From Micromonospora cabrerizensis (lineage in GTDB: Bacteria > Actinomycetota > Actinomycetes > Mycobacteriales > Micromonosporaceae): a stretch of 64,000 bases of DNA. The notes under the pieces were generated by a model. It had not been told where the DNA came from, made no database searches, and saw nothing but the letters and a program-made list of their open reading frames with translations. Positions 52,447-61,091 of this stretch are shown one piece after another. The position numbers were made by a program, and so were the translations under genes. The stretch's first letter is position 1; every line of letters begins with the position of its first letter. The stretch lies in assembly GCF_022230955.1 (NCBI RefSeq), contig NZ_JAKKFI010000089.1:1-64000 (forward strand). The letters are read 5' to 3'.

Positions 52447-53274
52447 TCAGGGAGCTGACCGCCAGACCCAGTTGCGGCGCTCGTAGAGCGGCACCAGCCC
52501 CGCCCGGCGCAGGTTGTTCAGCGACGGGTTCTGCGCACCCGGTGCGGGCTTCCCGGTTTCGGCGAACAGCCACCGGCATCCGGCCTCGGCCGCGGCTCGG
52601 GCGCGGGCGGCGATCAGCGCCGACTGCGCACCGAGGCCGCGGTGACCGGGTGCCGTCGCGGCGGCGTTGAGCGAGGCGCTCCCGTCGTGCACGAACAGGT
52701 TGCCGCCCGCCACCAGCTCCGCGTCGTCCCACGCCGCGTACGGTCTCCAGGCCGGTTCGCCCACGGTCGCCGCCAGCATGTCGGTGAGCCCGCCGGCCGG
52801 CATACCGAAGCCGGAGAGCAGCACGTTCGCCCAGCGCTGCGCCTCGGCCGTCGGCACCGGGCCGAGGCGCAGGCGGGTCGGGGCCGCAGGCACGTCACCG
52901 GGCCGGGCGGCGAGCTTGACCCAGGTGCTCCCCGCTTCGAGCCCGCGTGCCGCGGCGATCTCGTCGAAGCCCGCGGGCAGCACCGACGGGACAAGCTGGA
53001 GGACGGCCTGAGCGACGCCCTGCTCCCGGTAGAAGTCGAGGACGCGATCCAGGGTCCGTGCGGTGAACGGCTCGGTGATGCCGAAGCCGAGCGCCTTGCT
53101 CCAGTACCCACCGGAGGGGTCGTCGCGCATCGCGAGGGCGACGCCACCGCCGATGCGCGTGGTCGCGATCCCGAGATCGGTGTACGCGGGCTCGGGCGCC
53201 CGCGACTCGTAGGAGTACATGAATTCGCACTCCACGCCCTCGGCGAGCGGGGTCAGGTCGGCTGGTTCGGTCAT
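52447..53274 (-). CDS. GNAT-family N-acetyltransferase, 275 aa
   Basis: The C-terminal half carries the acetyl-CoA signature: LFVHDGSASLNAAATAPGHR, GLGAQSALIAARARAAAEAG, then WLFAETGKPAPGAQNPSLNN and LYERRNWVWR. The N-terminal half (VLDFYREQGVAQAVLQLVPS) is a second GNAT-like lobe. The substrate is unknown. Its start shares one base with the LuxR gene's stop (TGATG), so translation is coupled to the regulator. Confidence 0.82.
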   Translation of the reverse strand: MTEPADLTPLAEGVECEFMYSYESRAPEPAYTDLGIATTRIGGGVALAMRDDPSGGYWSKALGFGITEPFTARTLDRVLDFYREQGVAQAVLQLVPSVLPAGFDEIAAARGLEAGSTWVKLAARPGDVPAAPTRLRLGPVPTAEAQRWANVLLSGFGMPAGGLTDMLAATVGEPAWRPYAAWDDAELVAGGNLFVHDGSASLNAAATAPGHRGLGAQSALIAARARAAAEAGCRWLFAETGKPAPGAQNPSLNNLRRAGLVPLYERRNWVWRSAP

Positions 53275-54875
53275 CAGCTGATTGTCGACCTGTACCGGTC
53301 CCAGGCCCGCACCAGCTGCATCCGGTTGTGGATACCCAGCTTGTGGTAGATGGACCGGAGCTGGGTGTCCACCGTGTGGAAGGAGACGAAGAGGTGCCCG
53401 GCCGCCTCCTTCTTGGTGGCACCGGCGGCAAGCATCTCGGCCACCCGCTCCTCGGCGGGCGTGAGCGCCTCGATGCCCGTACGCGGCGGCTCGTCGATCG
53501 ACAACCGACGGCGCGGGGTGGCCGCGAGCTCGGCGCATCGTCGGTCGGCGGTCGCCTGATCGCCCGGCGCGCCGATGCGGGCGTAGAGGGCCGCCGCCTC
53601 GTGCGCGGCATCCCATGCCTGCGCCGGGCGCAGCCGAGGGCTGTTGGCGAGGTCGAGCAACGCGTCGGCCAGAGCCGGCCACGCGGTGGTGGTGCGCAGC
53701 CCGTCGACCGCCGACCGCAGGGCGCCGGGGTCGCCGTCGAGCAGCCCTCTGGTCTGGTCCGCCAGTGCCTGCCACAGCGGGACCGGAGTCCGGGTGGCCA
53801 CCAGTGCGACCAGTTCGGTGACCCGGCGGGCGGCCTGCGTGTCGCCAGTGGTCACCGCCGCGCGGACCAGGCGGGGGCCGAACTGCGGCACCGGCAGGAG
53901 TGAGCGCACCGACCGGTGCAGGTCGGCGACGATCCTGTCGAGGAGGTTCGCCGGCTCGTTGAGGGCGGGATCGCGGACGGCGACACAAAGAGCGGGTGTC
54001 CACACGGTACTGTCCGGCCACCGTCTCCGGGTGAGGCAGGTGCGGAGGACAGCGCGCGCCGCGTGGTGGTCGCCTCGGCGGTAGTGCACCTCCGCGATGA
54101 CCGTGACCAGCAGGGCACGTGTCTCCTGGCTGAGCTCCGCCGAGCCGGATCCGAGCCTGGTGGAGGCGAGGGCGGCAGCCTCGGGCAACTCACCCACCGC
54201 GACCATGCGCAGGCAGTCCAGGGCGGTCAGGGTGCCGCTCAGCGGCGTACCGGTCGAGGTCGTGTCGCCGAAGGCCTGACCGGTCGCCGTCCGGGCGTCC
54301 TGGTGCCGGCCCAGACCGAGCTGCACCAGGATTCCTTCGGTCCGGACCGAGGTGGCGTCCCGTCGGGCCGCCCTGGCGTCGGGGTCCAGGGCCGCCAGGA
54401 CGGCGTGCGCGCCGGGCAGATCTCCGTACGACAGCGCGCGGGCGGCCCGGCCGAGGGCGAGGTGATGGGCGGATGACCGGTCACCCGATGTGGCGTGCGC
54501 CGTGCCCGCCTCGCGCAGCAGGGCGTCGGCGTCGGGATGTCCGGCGCGGGCTGCGATGGTGGCGATGGTGGCGAGCAGAGTGGCTCGGCTCGGGGCGTCC
54601 AGTCGCTGGTTCAGCGACTCCCGTAGGCCCGCGAGGGCGACCGACGGTGGCTCCAGTGCCGCGATCTGGGCCAGGCGGCCGAGCAGCAGGGCGCGGTGTC
54701 GCTCGCCGCGGCCATTCGCTGCGATCTCCACTGCCAGGGTGCGCAGGGCCGTCTGACCGCGCCCGGCGAGCCGGAGCTGATCAGCCTCGGCGAACAGCCA
54801 CCGTTGTCGCTGTTCGGTGTTGGTGGCGATGTCGTCAGCCGGGATCGCTCCGGCGTTGAAGGATGATTCGGACAA
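53274..54875 (-). CDS. LuxR-family regulator without ATPase domain
   Basis: A 533-aa protein. The first 450 residues are helical, TPR-like (LLLGRLAQIAALEPPSVALA, RALSYGDLPGAHAVLAALDP), without a P-loop, so this is not a classic LAL regulator. The C-terminal helix-turn-helix is clear: LTPAEERVAEMLAAGATKKE, then AAGHLFVSFHTVDTQLRSIY. The start is a rare TTG at 54875 with GGGGAG 7 nt upstream; no ATG or GTG nearby fits. It is followed by a coupled GNAT gene. Confidence 0.85.
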   Translation of the reverse strand: MSESSFNAGAIPADDIATNTEQRQRWLFAEADQLRLAGRGQTALRTLAVEIAANGRGERHRALLLGRLAQIAALEPPSVALAGLRESLNQRLDAPSRATLLATIATIAARAGHPDADALLREAGTAHATSGDRSSAHHLALGRAARALSYGDLPGAHAVLAALDPDARAARRDATSVRTEGILVQLGLGRHQDARTATGQAFGDTTSTGTPLSGTLTALDCLRMVAVGELPEAAALASTRLGSGSAELSQETRALLVTVIAEVHYRRGDHHAARAVLRTCLTRRRWPDSTVWTPALCVAVRDPALNEPANLLDRIVADLHRSVRSLLPVPQFGPRLVRAAVTTGDTQAARRVTELVALVATRTPVPLWQALADQTRGLLDGDPGALRSAVDGLRTTTAWPALADALLDLANSPRLRPAQAWDAAHEAAALYARIGAPGDQATADRRCAELAATPRRRLSIDEPPRTGIEALTPAEERVAEMLAAGATKKEAAGHLFVSFHTVDTQLRSIYHKLGIHNRMQLVRAWDRYRSTIS

Positions 54876-55103
54876 TGGCGTTCTCCCCGGTGGTTACCCG
54901 GCGCGTCGAAATGCCGTCCTGCGACCGAGCCTATCCACGGCGGCAGAGGCGGGCGACCAGATCGACGAACCGGCGGGATTGCGGCGAAAGGACCCCGCCC
55001 GGTGGTTCGGGCTCCCACAGGTCTGGTTCGTCCCGGATCTGACGGAACGTAATGGCGCGATCACGTGATGCGACGGCACCGGCGTGGCCCCGATCATCGA
55101 AGC

Positions 55104-55460
55104 ATGGCCCACACGACGTCGTCTCCCCTTGATCGTTGGCTGCCGAGCAGCGCGACCGGTCGGCCCGACCGCCACTCGCCAGCCAACGATCGGGGCGAGA
55201 ACCCGGAGCGGACCAGCCTTCCCGGCGTGAACCGGCTCCGGGTCGTACTGCTGGCTCTCATTGTGTTCGCCAGCACCGGGGCGGGTGGCCACGCTCCGCC
55301 GTGGACCCGTCTGGTGGTGGTGGCGACCGCGGTGGCGGTTCCCGCCGCGATCGCGGTCCAGTACGGATGGCCCGCGGTACGCGCCCTGCTGGGCCTGCCG
55401 TCCCGGCCGCGCCCGCGAGACAGATCCGTGTCCGCGCCCGGGCCGACCCAACCGACATGA
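55104..55460 (+). CDS. Small membrane protein upstream of the bicupin gene
   Basis: A 118-aa protein with a polar N-terminal 40 residues, then two membrane segments (RLRVVLLALIVFASTGAGG and RLVVVATAVAVPAAIAVQYG) and a Pro/Arg-rich tail. I do not recognise the family. It ends 13 nt before the oxalate-decarboxylase-like gene, so they are probably co-transcribed. The start is uncertain; an in-frame ATG at 55065 is the alternative. Confidence 0.55.
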   Translation: MAHTTSSPLDRWLPSSATGRPDRHSPANDRGENPERTSLPGVNRLRVVLLALIVFASTGAGGHAPPWTRLVVVATAVAVPAAIAVQYGWPAVRALLGLPSRPRPRDRSVSAPGPTQPT

Positions 55461-55473
55461 GGAGACAACGATC

Positions 55474-56607
55474 ATGGCGAACAGCGATCCCCAGCCGCGC
55501 CGCGGCGACCAGGGTGGCCCGCCCATCCCGGGCCGCAACATCGAACTCGAGCGGCAGAACCCCGATCTGGTGGTGCCGCCGACGACCGACAGCCGGCTGG
55601 TGCCCAACCTGAAGTTCTCGTTCTCCCAGGCGCACACCCGGGTGGAGAAGGGTGGCTGGACCCGGGAGGTCACCGCCCGCGACCTGCCGATCGCCACCCA
55701 ACTGGCCGGTGTCCAGTTCGGACTGGAGCCCGGTGGGTACCGCGAGATCCACTGGCACCAGCAGTCCGAGTGGGCGTACATGCTCAGCGGCAGTTGCCGG
55801 ATCAGCGCGGTCGACCACGAGGGACGCAACTTCATCGAGGACGTGAAGGAGGGCGACCTGTGGTTCTTTCCGCAGGGCGTACCGCACAACATCCAGGCGC
55901 TGGCCGACGGCGCCCAGTTCCTGCTCGTCTTCGACGACGGGGCCTTCTCGGAGAACAACACCTTCCTGCTCAGCGACTTCTTCGCCCACACGCCCCGGCA
56001 CGTCCTGGCCAAGAACTTCGGCTGGACGATGGAACAGATGGAGAACCTGCCCGAGCGGGAGAAGTACATCTTCCAGGGCGACGTCCCGCCGCCCCTGCAA
56101 CAGGACCGGGTGGTCAGCCCCACCGGCGACATCCCGCGCAGCTTCAAACACCGGATGACCGCCCAGACCCCGCAACGCTTCCAGGGCGGGACGGTCCGGG
56201 TCACCGACTCGACCAACTTCGCCGCGTCCGTGACCACCGCCGCGGCCCTCGTCGAGGTCGAGCCCGGGGGAATGCGCGAGCTGCACTGGCATCCCACCAC
56301 CGACGAGTGGCAGTACTACATCTCCGGCACCGGCCGGATGGGCGTCTTCGCGTCCCAGGCCGCCGCCCGGACGTTCGACTTCCAGGCCGGCGACGTGGGC
56401 TACGTGCCCTTCGCCTACGGGCACTACATCGAGAACACCGGTGACGAACCGCTGGTGTTCCTGGAGATGTTCCGGCACCCGCGCTTCGAGGACATCTCGG
56501 TGATGCAGTGGATGGCCAACACGCCCCACGAGATCATCGCGGACACGATCAACGTGCAGAAGTCGATGGTCGACGCCCTGCCGACCACCAAACAAACGGT
56601 GATCTGA
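55474..56607 (+). CDS. oxdC: Bicupin oxalate decarboxylase
   Basis: A 377-aa protein with two cupin domains. The first has YREIHWHQQSEWAYMLSGSC and FPQGVPHNIQAL (His-x-His, Glu, His for Mn2+). The second has MRELHWHPTTDEWQYYISGT and FAYGHYIENTGDEP. The lid segment FSENNTFLLSDF keeps the Ser-Glu-Asn of decarboxylases (Glu162 in the Bacillus enzyme), not the lid of an oxidase. It converts oxalate to formate and CO2. There is no signal peptide, so it is cytosolic. GAGGAG lies about 10 nt before the ATG. The small membrane protein upstream may assist. Confidence 0.87.
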   Translation: MANSDPQPRRGDQGGPPIPGRNIELERQNPDLVVPPTTDSRLVPNLKFSFSQAHTRVEKGGWTREVTARDLPIATQLAGVQFGLEPGGYREIHWHQQSEWAYMLSGSCRISAVDHEGRNFIEDVKEGDLWFFPQGVPHNIQALADGAQFLLVFDDGAFSENNTFLLSDFFAHTPRHVLAKNFGWTMEQMENLPEREKYIFQGDVPPPLQQDRVVSPTGDIPRSFKHRMTAQTPQRFQGGTVRVTDSTNFAASVTTAAALVEVEPGGMRELHWHPTTDEWQYYISGTGRMGVFASQAAARTFDFQAGDVGYVPFAYGHYIENTGDEPLVFLEMFRHPRFEDISVMQWMANTPHEIIADTINVQKSMVDALPTTKQTVI

Positions 56608-56656
56608 CCACCGTCATCGCGACCGCTCCGAGCCTGGCGGCCTGGTCAGGTGCGGC

Positions 56657-56687
56657 GTCCGGCCGCCCGTCGCACGGGCGGCCGGAC
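56657..56687. terminator. Bidirectional hairpin terminator
   Basis: A 13-bp perfect stem (56657-56669 with 56675-56687) lies between the convergent bicupin and PepSY genes. Confidence 0.75.
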
Positions 56688-56694
56688 CACCGGA

Positions 56695-58158
56695 TCAGGT
56701 CCCGGCCGGTGCCGGAGACGTGGGCGCCTCGGCAGGTCGTCGGCGTCGGGACACCGCGCCGGCGACGGCGTCGATGACGAGGAAGGCGAGCAGGGTGAGC
56801 CCGAACAGCGGCAGCGCCCAGCCCACCGCCGCGACCACCGGTACGCCGATCAGCAGTGCCCAGAGCGGCAGGCCACGCACGCCGCCACGGGCCGGTAGGG
56901 TGCCGGCGAAGGCGCGGCGGTCGCTGCGGGTGGGTCGGCGTTGCCACCACATGCGGTAGCCCCAGACGATGACGCAGAGCAGCCCGAGGGCGAGCGCGGC
57001 CAGCAGGATCTGGTTGACCAGGCCGAAGAGCAGCCCCATGTGGGCCTGGATGCCGAGGCCACTGAGTTTGGCCAGCAGGGGCCAGTCGGCGAAGTCGCTG
57101 CGGTCGGTGACCGTGCTGGCGGCCGGGTCGACGGCGACGCGGTCCTTGGCGACCGGCCAAGTGTTGTCGATCTGCGTGACGGTCCAGGCGGAGCCCGGCT
57201 CCTGCGCGGGGATGATCTCGACCGGCCCGGCGAGTCCCGCATCACGGGCGACGGTCAGGACCCGGTCGAAGGCCGCCGACTCGACCGTCCCGCCCGCCCC
57301 GGCGTCACCGTGATGGTGACCGCCGCCCGGCTCGGCCGGGACCGCGGTGAGGCTGGTGGAGATCTCCGGTGTGCGGGCGTTGAGCGCGTCGAGGCCGGAG
57401 GCGAAGTTCGCGCCGGCGTAGCGGGACCAGGTCAGGCCGGTGGCCGAGAGGAAGAGCAGGCCGACGGTGAGCCAGATGCCGGTGGTGGCGTGCCATCCCC
57501 GGGTACGGCGGACGCCCCTGCCCGTGGACAGGTCCGGCACGAGCAGGTGCCGGGCGGTGGCTCGGGCGACGCTGCGTCGACGCCACCAGAGGATGACCCC
57601 GCCCAGCGCCATCACCCACAGCCAGCTCGCGGCCAGCTCGGAGTAGTGCTCGCCCACCGTGCCCAGGTGCAGGTGGCGGTGCAGGTCGTCCAGCCAGGTG
57701 GTGGCCGGTGTGGAGCCGAACCAGGTGGTGAGCTGCCCCTGGGACTCGGCCGTGTACGGGTTGACGTAGACGGTGTGCTGGTTCTCGCCGAGTTCCGGCA
57801 GGGAGAACACCACCTTGGTGGTCCGGTCGCCGTCGCCGGGCTGCACGGCGGTGATGCTGCCGGCGGGGTGCGCGTTCCGCGCGGCACCGACCTGCTCGGC
57901 CAACGGGAGCTGACGGTCACCCACCTGGGCGACGGTCAACTGGTCGCCGTAGAGGATCGAGTCGAGCTGCGGGGTCGTGGTGTAGGCGAGCCCGGTCAGC
58001 GCGGCGACCACCAGGAACGGGGCGACGAGGATGCCGGCGTAGAAGTGCAGCCGCAGCAGCAGCGCGCCGAACGGCGACACTCGCCGGACCGGCCGGGCCG
58101 GTTTCTCGGTGGTGGAGGGTTCTGGCGTCGGCGTGCCGGACAACTCGGTAAGAGACAT
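56695..58158 (-). CDS. PepSY-associated membrane protein
   Basis: A 487-aa protein with four to five membrane segments and two periplasmic-side PepSY regions. ALLLRLHFYAGILVAPFLVV is the typical first segment, ILWWRRRS and GWHATTGIWLTVGLLFLSAT the second and third, and AHMGLLFGLVNQILLAALAL the next. His residues (HRHLHLG, GGGHHHGDAG) could bind metal or haem. The family (PiuB-like) is linked to iron or copper uptake reductases. The ATG at 58158 is preferred over 58188. It ends the copper/haem block, 149 nt after the CopD-CtaG gene. Confidence 0.83.
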   Translation of the reverse strand: MSLTELSGTPTPEPSTTEKPARPVRRVSPFGALLLRLHFYAGILVAPFLVVAALTGLAYTTTPQLDSILYGDQLTVAQVGDRQLPLAEQVGAARNAHPAGSITAVQPGDGDRTTKVVFSLPELGENQHTVYVNPYTAESQGQLTTWFGSTPATTWLDDLHRHLHLGTVGEHYSELAASWLWVMALGGVILWWRRRSVARATARHLLVPDLSTGRGVRRTRGWHATTGIWLTVGLLFLSATGLTWSRYAGANFASGLDALNARTPEISTSLTAVPAEPGGGHHHGDAGAGGTVESAAFDRVLTVARDAGLAGPVEIIPAQEPGSAWTVTQIDNTWPVAKDRVAVDPAASTVTDRSDFADWPLLAKLSGLGIQAHMGLLFGLVNQILLAALALGLLCVIVWGYRMWWQRRPTRSDRRAFAGTLPARGGVRGLPLWALLIGVPVVAAVGWALPLFGLTLLAFLVIDAVAGAVSRRRRPAEAPTSPAPAGT

Positions 58159-58307
58159 GGTGATCCGATCGGAAGAGTCGGGAAGCACCCGAAGGCGGTT
58201 CCCGTACTGGTCTGGTCGCCCGGTGGTGTGTCGCGTCGGCTCTGTCTGGTAGTCGGATGACCAGCGCCGCCGGTTCCCGGGAAATGCCGAAGGTCGATCC
58301 GCCGAGG

Positions 58308-60443
58308 TCAGGGTCGGTCGGGCCCGGCCGCGCGGGGCGGGTCGCCGTCGGTGCGGGCGGCCGCGACGAGGAACGCGTTGTAGCGGGCGAGGTCGTCCTC
58401 CTCGCCGCTGGCGTCGGCCCGGTCGGCGGCCCGGTCCAGGCGGCCCTGTTCACGCTGGTCGGCACGAATCCACTGGCGGATCAGGATGATCATGACGGCG
58501 ACGGCGGGCAGCTCTCCGAACGCCCAGGCGATGCCCGCGCCGAGCTTCTGGTCGGCCAGCAGTGACGTCGCCCAGGCGGGGTGGACAGCGGTGTACCAGT
58601 CGGGGGCCAGGACGGTGGTCGTCTGCATGAGGACCAGGCCGAAGAAGCCGTGCGCCATCATCGACGCCAGATGAATGATCACCAGGAGGGGATGGGGGAG
58701 GCGCCGGCGGCCCGGGTCCACACCGATGAGCACCCAGAACAGCAGGCAACCCGCCACCACGAAGTGGGTGAGCATCGCGAGGTGACCGAGGTGCGAGCGC
58801 ATCAGCACACCGAGCAGGTCACTGAAGTACAGGCCGAACAGGCTGGCGGTGTAGATGCCCAGTGCGACGAGCGGGTGCGTGAGCACTCTGGCGACGCGGC
58901 TGTGCACCGCGATCAGCAGCCACTCCCGGGCGCCGCGCACCCGGGGGTCGGCCGGTCGGCGCAGGGCGCGCAGGGCGAGGGTGACCGGCGCGCCGCCGAC
59001 CAGCAGGATCGGCACCAGCATCGACAACACCATGTGCTGTGCCATGTGCGCGCTGAACAGCACGTACGCGTAGCGGGCGACGCCGAGGTCGGTGACCGCC
59101 GCCAGCAGGAGCATCCCGCCCAGCCAACTCGCCGTCCGGGTGACCGGCCAGTGGTCGCCTCGCGCGCGCAGTCGTCGTACCCCGGCCAGATAGCCGCCGA
59201 CACCGAGGGCGCAGAGGGTCAGGAAGAACATGTCCGGCACCGGCTGCCCGAGCAGGCGTTCCGCCGTGGGCGCGGCGGGCATCGGAAAGCCGAGCAGCTC
59301 GGTGATCGGGTCGGCGTCGACGCCGTCGTCGGGGATGGGTGTGGGGCTGCGCGACAGCGCCACCGCCAGCCCCACCGTGGCGGCGAACACGGTCAGCTCC
59401 CCGGCGGCCAACCGGCCGAACGCCCAACGCCGTCCGGCGCGCAACGCCGGCAGCGTACGGACGCGGTGGGCCGCGCCGAGCGCGCCGAGGATCAGCAGGG
59501 CGGCGAGCTTGCCGAGGACCAGCCAGCCGTAGCGGGACTGCCACAGCTGGTCCACGGCACCGAGGCGGACGGCGGCGTTGGCCAGCCCGCTGACCGACAC
59601 GGCCACGAAACAGCCCAGCGCGAGCCGGCTGTAGCGGGTGGCGGCGTCGGCCAACAGTCGGCTGCGTCGCACCATCAGCAGGGCGACGAGGCCACCGACC
59701 CACACCGCGGCGGCCAGGATGTGCAGGGCCAGGCTGGTGACGGCGATCTGGTGGTTGCCCGCCCCGGCGGAGTGGCCGGTGAAGGCCGGAGGCAGCACCG
59801 CGACCAGGGCCAGGATCGTGACGGTCGCGGCCAGCCCCCGGGACACCCCGGATCGGGACAGCACCGCGACGGCCAGGGCCAGCCCGGCCTGCACCGTGAG
59901 CGACTGCCCCTGCGAGATGGTGGTGGCGAAGCTGACGACCGTCGCGGGCCGAAGCGTCGCCAGCGGTTGCCCGAGCAGGTCCGAGACCGTCAGCACCATC
60001 AGGGCCAGGGCCGTCACGGACCACCCGAGCGCGGCGACACCGGCCCGCCGGAGGAGCAGGTAGCCGTGCGGCGAGACGCTGCGGCCGTCACCGGGCAGCA
60101 GGAACGCGGCCGTCACCAGCATACCGACGGTGACGGTGGCGAGGCCGTCGGCGAGCAACCGGACCGCCGGCAACGCCCGGGTCGTGAACGGTCCCGCGTC
60201 GGGGAGGCCGGGCAGCGCGGCCGTGAGGGCGCCACCGACCCGGAGGCCGAGCACCAGCAGGACGACCCCCGAGATGACCGCGGCGACCGTGACGAACCAG
60301 CCGTACCCCGCAAAGCTGTGCCGGCGGGCCGCGGACCGGAGCGAACCGGCGGACGCCACGGTGGTGGCGGCCGGGGTGGTGGTGACAGTGGACGCCGCGA
60401 TCGGATCGTCGCTGGCGAGCTGCCGGTGATGTGTGTCGGACAC
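58308..60443 (-). CDS. CopD-CtaG fusion membrane protein (copper import/oxidase assembly)
   Basis: A 711-aa protein with about 14 membrane segments. The N-terminal 390 residues are CopD-like: IAVTSLALHILAAAVWVGGL and YSRLALGCFVAVSVSGLANA. The C-terminal 290 are caa3-type CtaG-like: HMAQHMVLSMLVPILLVGGA, LAMLTHFVVAGCLLFWVLIG and LASMMAHGFFGLVLMQTTTV, with Met/His for Cu. It should move copper into the cell and help oxidase copper insertion. GTG start at 60443. It lies 58 nt downstream of copC, which normally hands copper to CopD. Confidence 0.87.
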   Translation of the reverse strand: MSDTHHRQLASDDPIAASTVTTTPAATTVASAGSLRSAARRHSFAGYGWFVTVAAVISGVVLLVLGLRVGGALTAALPGLPDAGPFTTRALPAVRLLADGLATVTVGMLVTAAFLLPGDGRSVSPHGYLLLRRAGVAALGWSVTALALMVLTVSDLLGQPLATLRPATVVSFATTISQGQSLTVQAGLALAVAVLSRSGVSRGLAATVTILALVAVLPPAFTGHSAGAGNHQIAVTSLALHILAAAVWVGGLVALLMVRRSRLLADAATRYSRLALGCFVAVSVSGLANAAVRLGAVDQLWQSRYGWLVLGKLAALLILGALGAAHRVRTLPALRAGRRWAFGRLAAGELTVFAATVGLAVALSRSPTPIPDDGVDADPITELLGFPMPAAPTAERLLGQPVPDMFFLTLCALGVGGYLAGVRRLRARGDHWPVTRTASWLGGMLLLAAVTDLGVARYAYVLFSAHMAQHMVLSMLVPILLVGGAPVTLALRALRRPADPRVRGAREWLLIAVHSRVARVLTHPLVALGIYTASLFGLYFSDLLGVLMRSHLGHLAMLTHFVVAGCLLFWVLIGVDPGRRRLPHPLLVIIHLASMMAHGFFGLVLMQTTTVLAPDWYTAVHPAWATSLLADQKLGAGIAWAFGELPAVAVMIILIRQWIRADQREQGRLDRAADRADASGEEDDLARYNAFLVAAARTDGDPPRAAGPDRP

Positions 60444-60501
60444 GTGGTGACCCTGACCTGTGAAGTGTTGAGGTGACGCGACCGTGCGAGAGCGGGTCGG
60501 G

Positions 60502-61068
60502 TCAGCGACGGGCGGCCCGCCGCCACAGCAGCCCGGCCGCCACCACGACGAGCGCGGCCAGCGCGGCACCCGCGACGAGGACGCCGGCACCCGGGCCGCC
60601 GTCGGTCGGCACCGCGGCGACGGCGGACGGGGTGGCGGCCGACGTACCGGCGTCGGCGACCGGCGCGGCACTGGACGCGGGGTCGGCCACCGTGAACGGG
60701 TACGACCCCTGGACCGGGTGCCCGTCGGCGGAGACGACCCGGTAGGCGACGGTGTACGTCCCGTTGGGCAGGGTGTCGGTCACCTGGACCGTGCTCTTCG
60801 CCCCGGTGACCACCGGGGCGCCGGTGGCGAGCTTCCGCCTGGCGGCGTCGGTGAGCACGATGGTGGTGAAGGTGGGGTCGAGCCGCTGCATGAATTCGAG
60901 GGTGACCTCGGTCGGTGCGAGCGGCACTGTCGCGTCCCGGGCCGGCGTCGCCGACTTGAGCGAGTTGTGCGCCCAGGCCGGCGACGCCGGGACGAGCAGT
61001 GCCACGACGACGGCGAGCACCGCCGCGCCGAGCCGGGCGGCGGTGCGACGGGACGACGGTGCGGTCAT
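60502..61068 (-). CDS. copC: CopC-domain copper-binding protein
   Basis: A 188-aa protein with a Sec signal ending SPAWAHNSL, so the mature N-terminus begins with the Cu-binding His. ATVPLAPTEVTLEFMQRLDP and YRVVSADGHPVQGSYPFTVA are the CopC beta-barrel with its later Asp/His ligands. A Pro/Ala/Ser linker and one C-terminal membrane helix (GVLVAGAALAALVVVAAGLL) anchor it. It would pass copper to the CopD-CtaG protein encoded next. GGAG lies 8 nt before the ATG. It starts 23 nt after the DyP gene. Confidence 0.9.
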   Translation of the reverse strand: MTAPSSRRTAARLGAAVLAVVVALLVPASPAWAHNSLKSATPARDATVPLAPTEVTLEFMQRLDPTFTTIVLTDAARRKLATGAPVVTGAKSTVQVTDTLPNGTYTVAYRVVSADGHPVQGSYPFTVADPASSAAPVADAGTSAATPSAVAAVPTDGGPGAGVLVAGAALAALVVVAAGLLWRRAARR

Positions 61069-61091
61069 GGCGGTGTCTCCGGTTGGCGGGA

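Noticed and set aside
58581..60476. Very long plus-strand open frame opposite the CopD-CtaG gene
   Set aside because: Its translation is Arg/Gly/Gln/His-rich with no domain sense; this is the usual antisense effect of high-GC codon use. Similar frames at 5784-7490 and 30553-32328 were rejected for the same reason.
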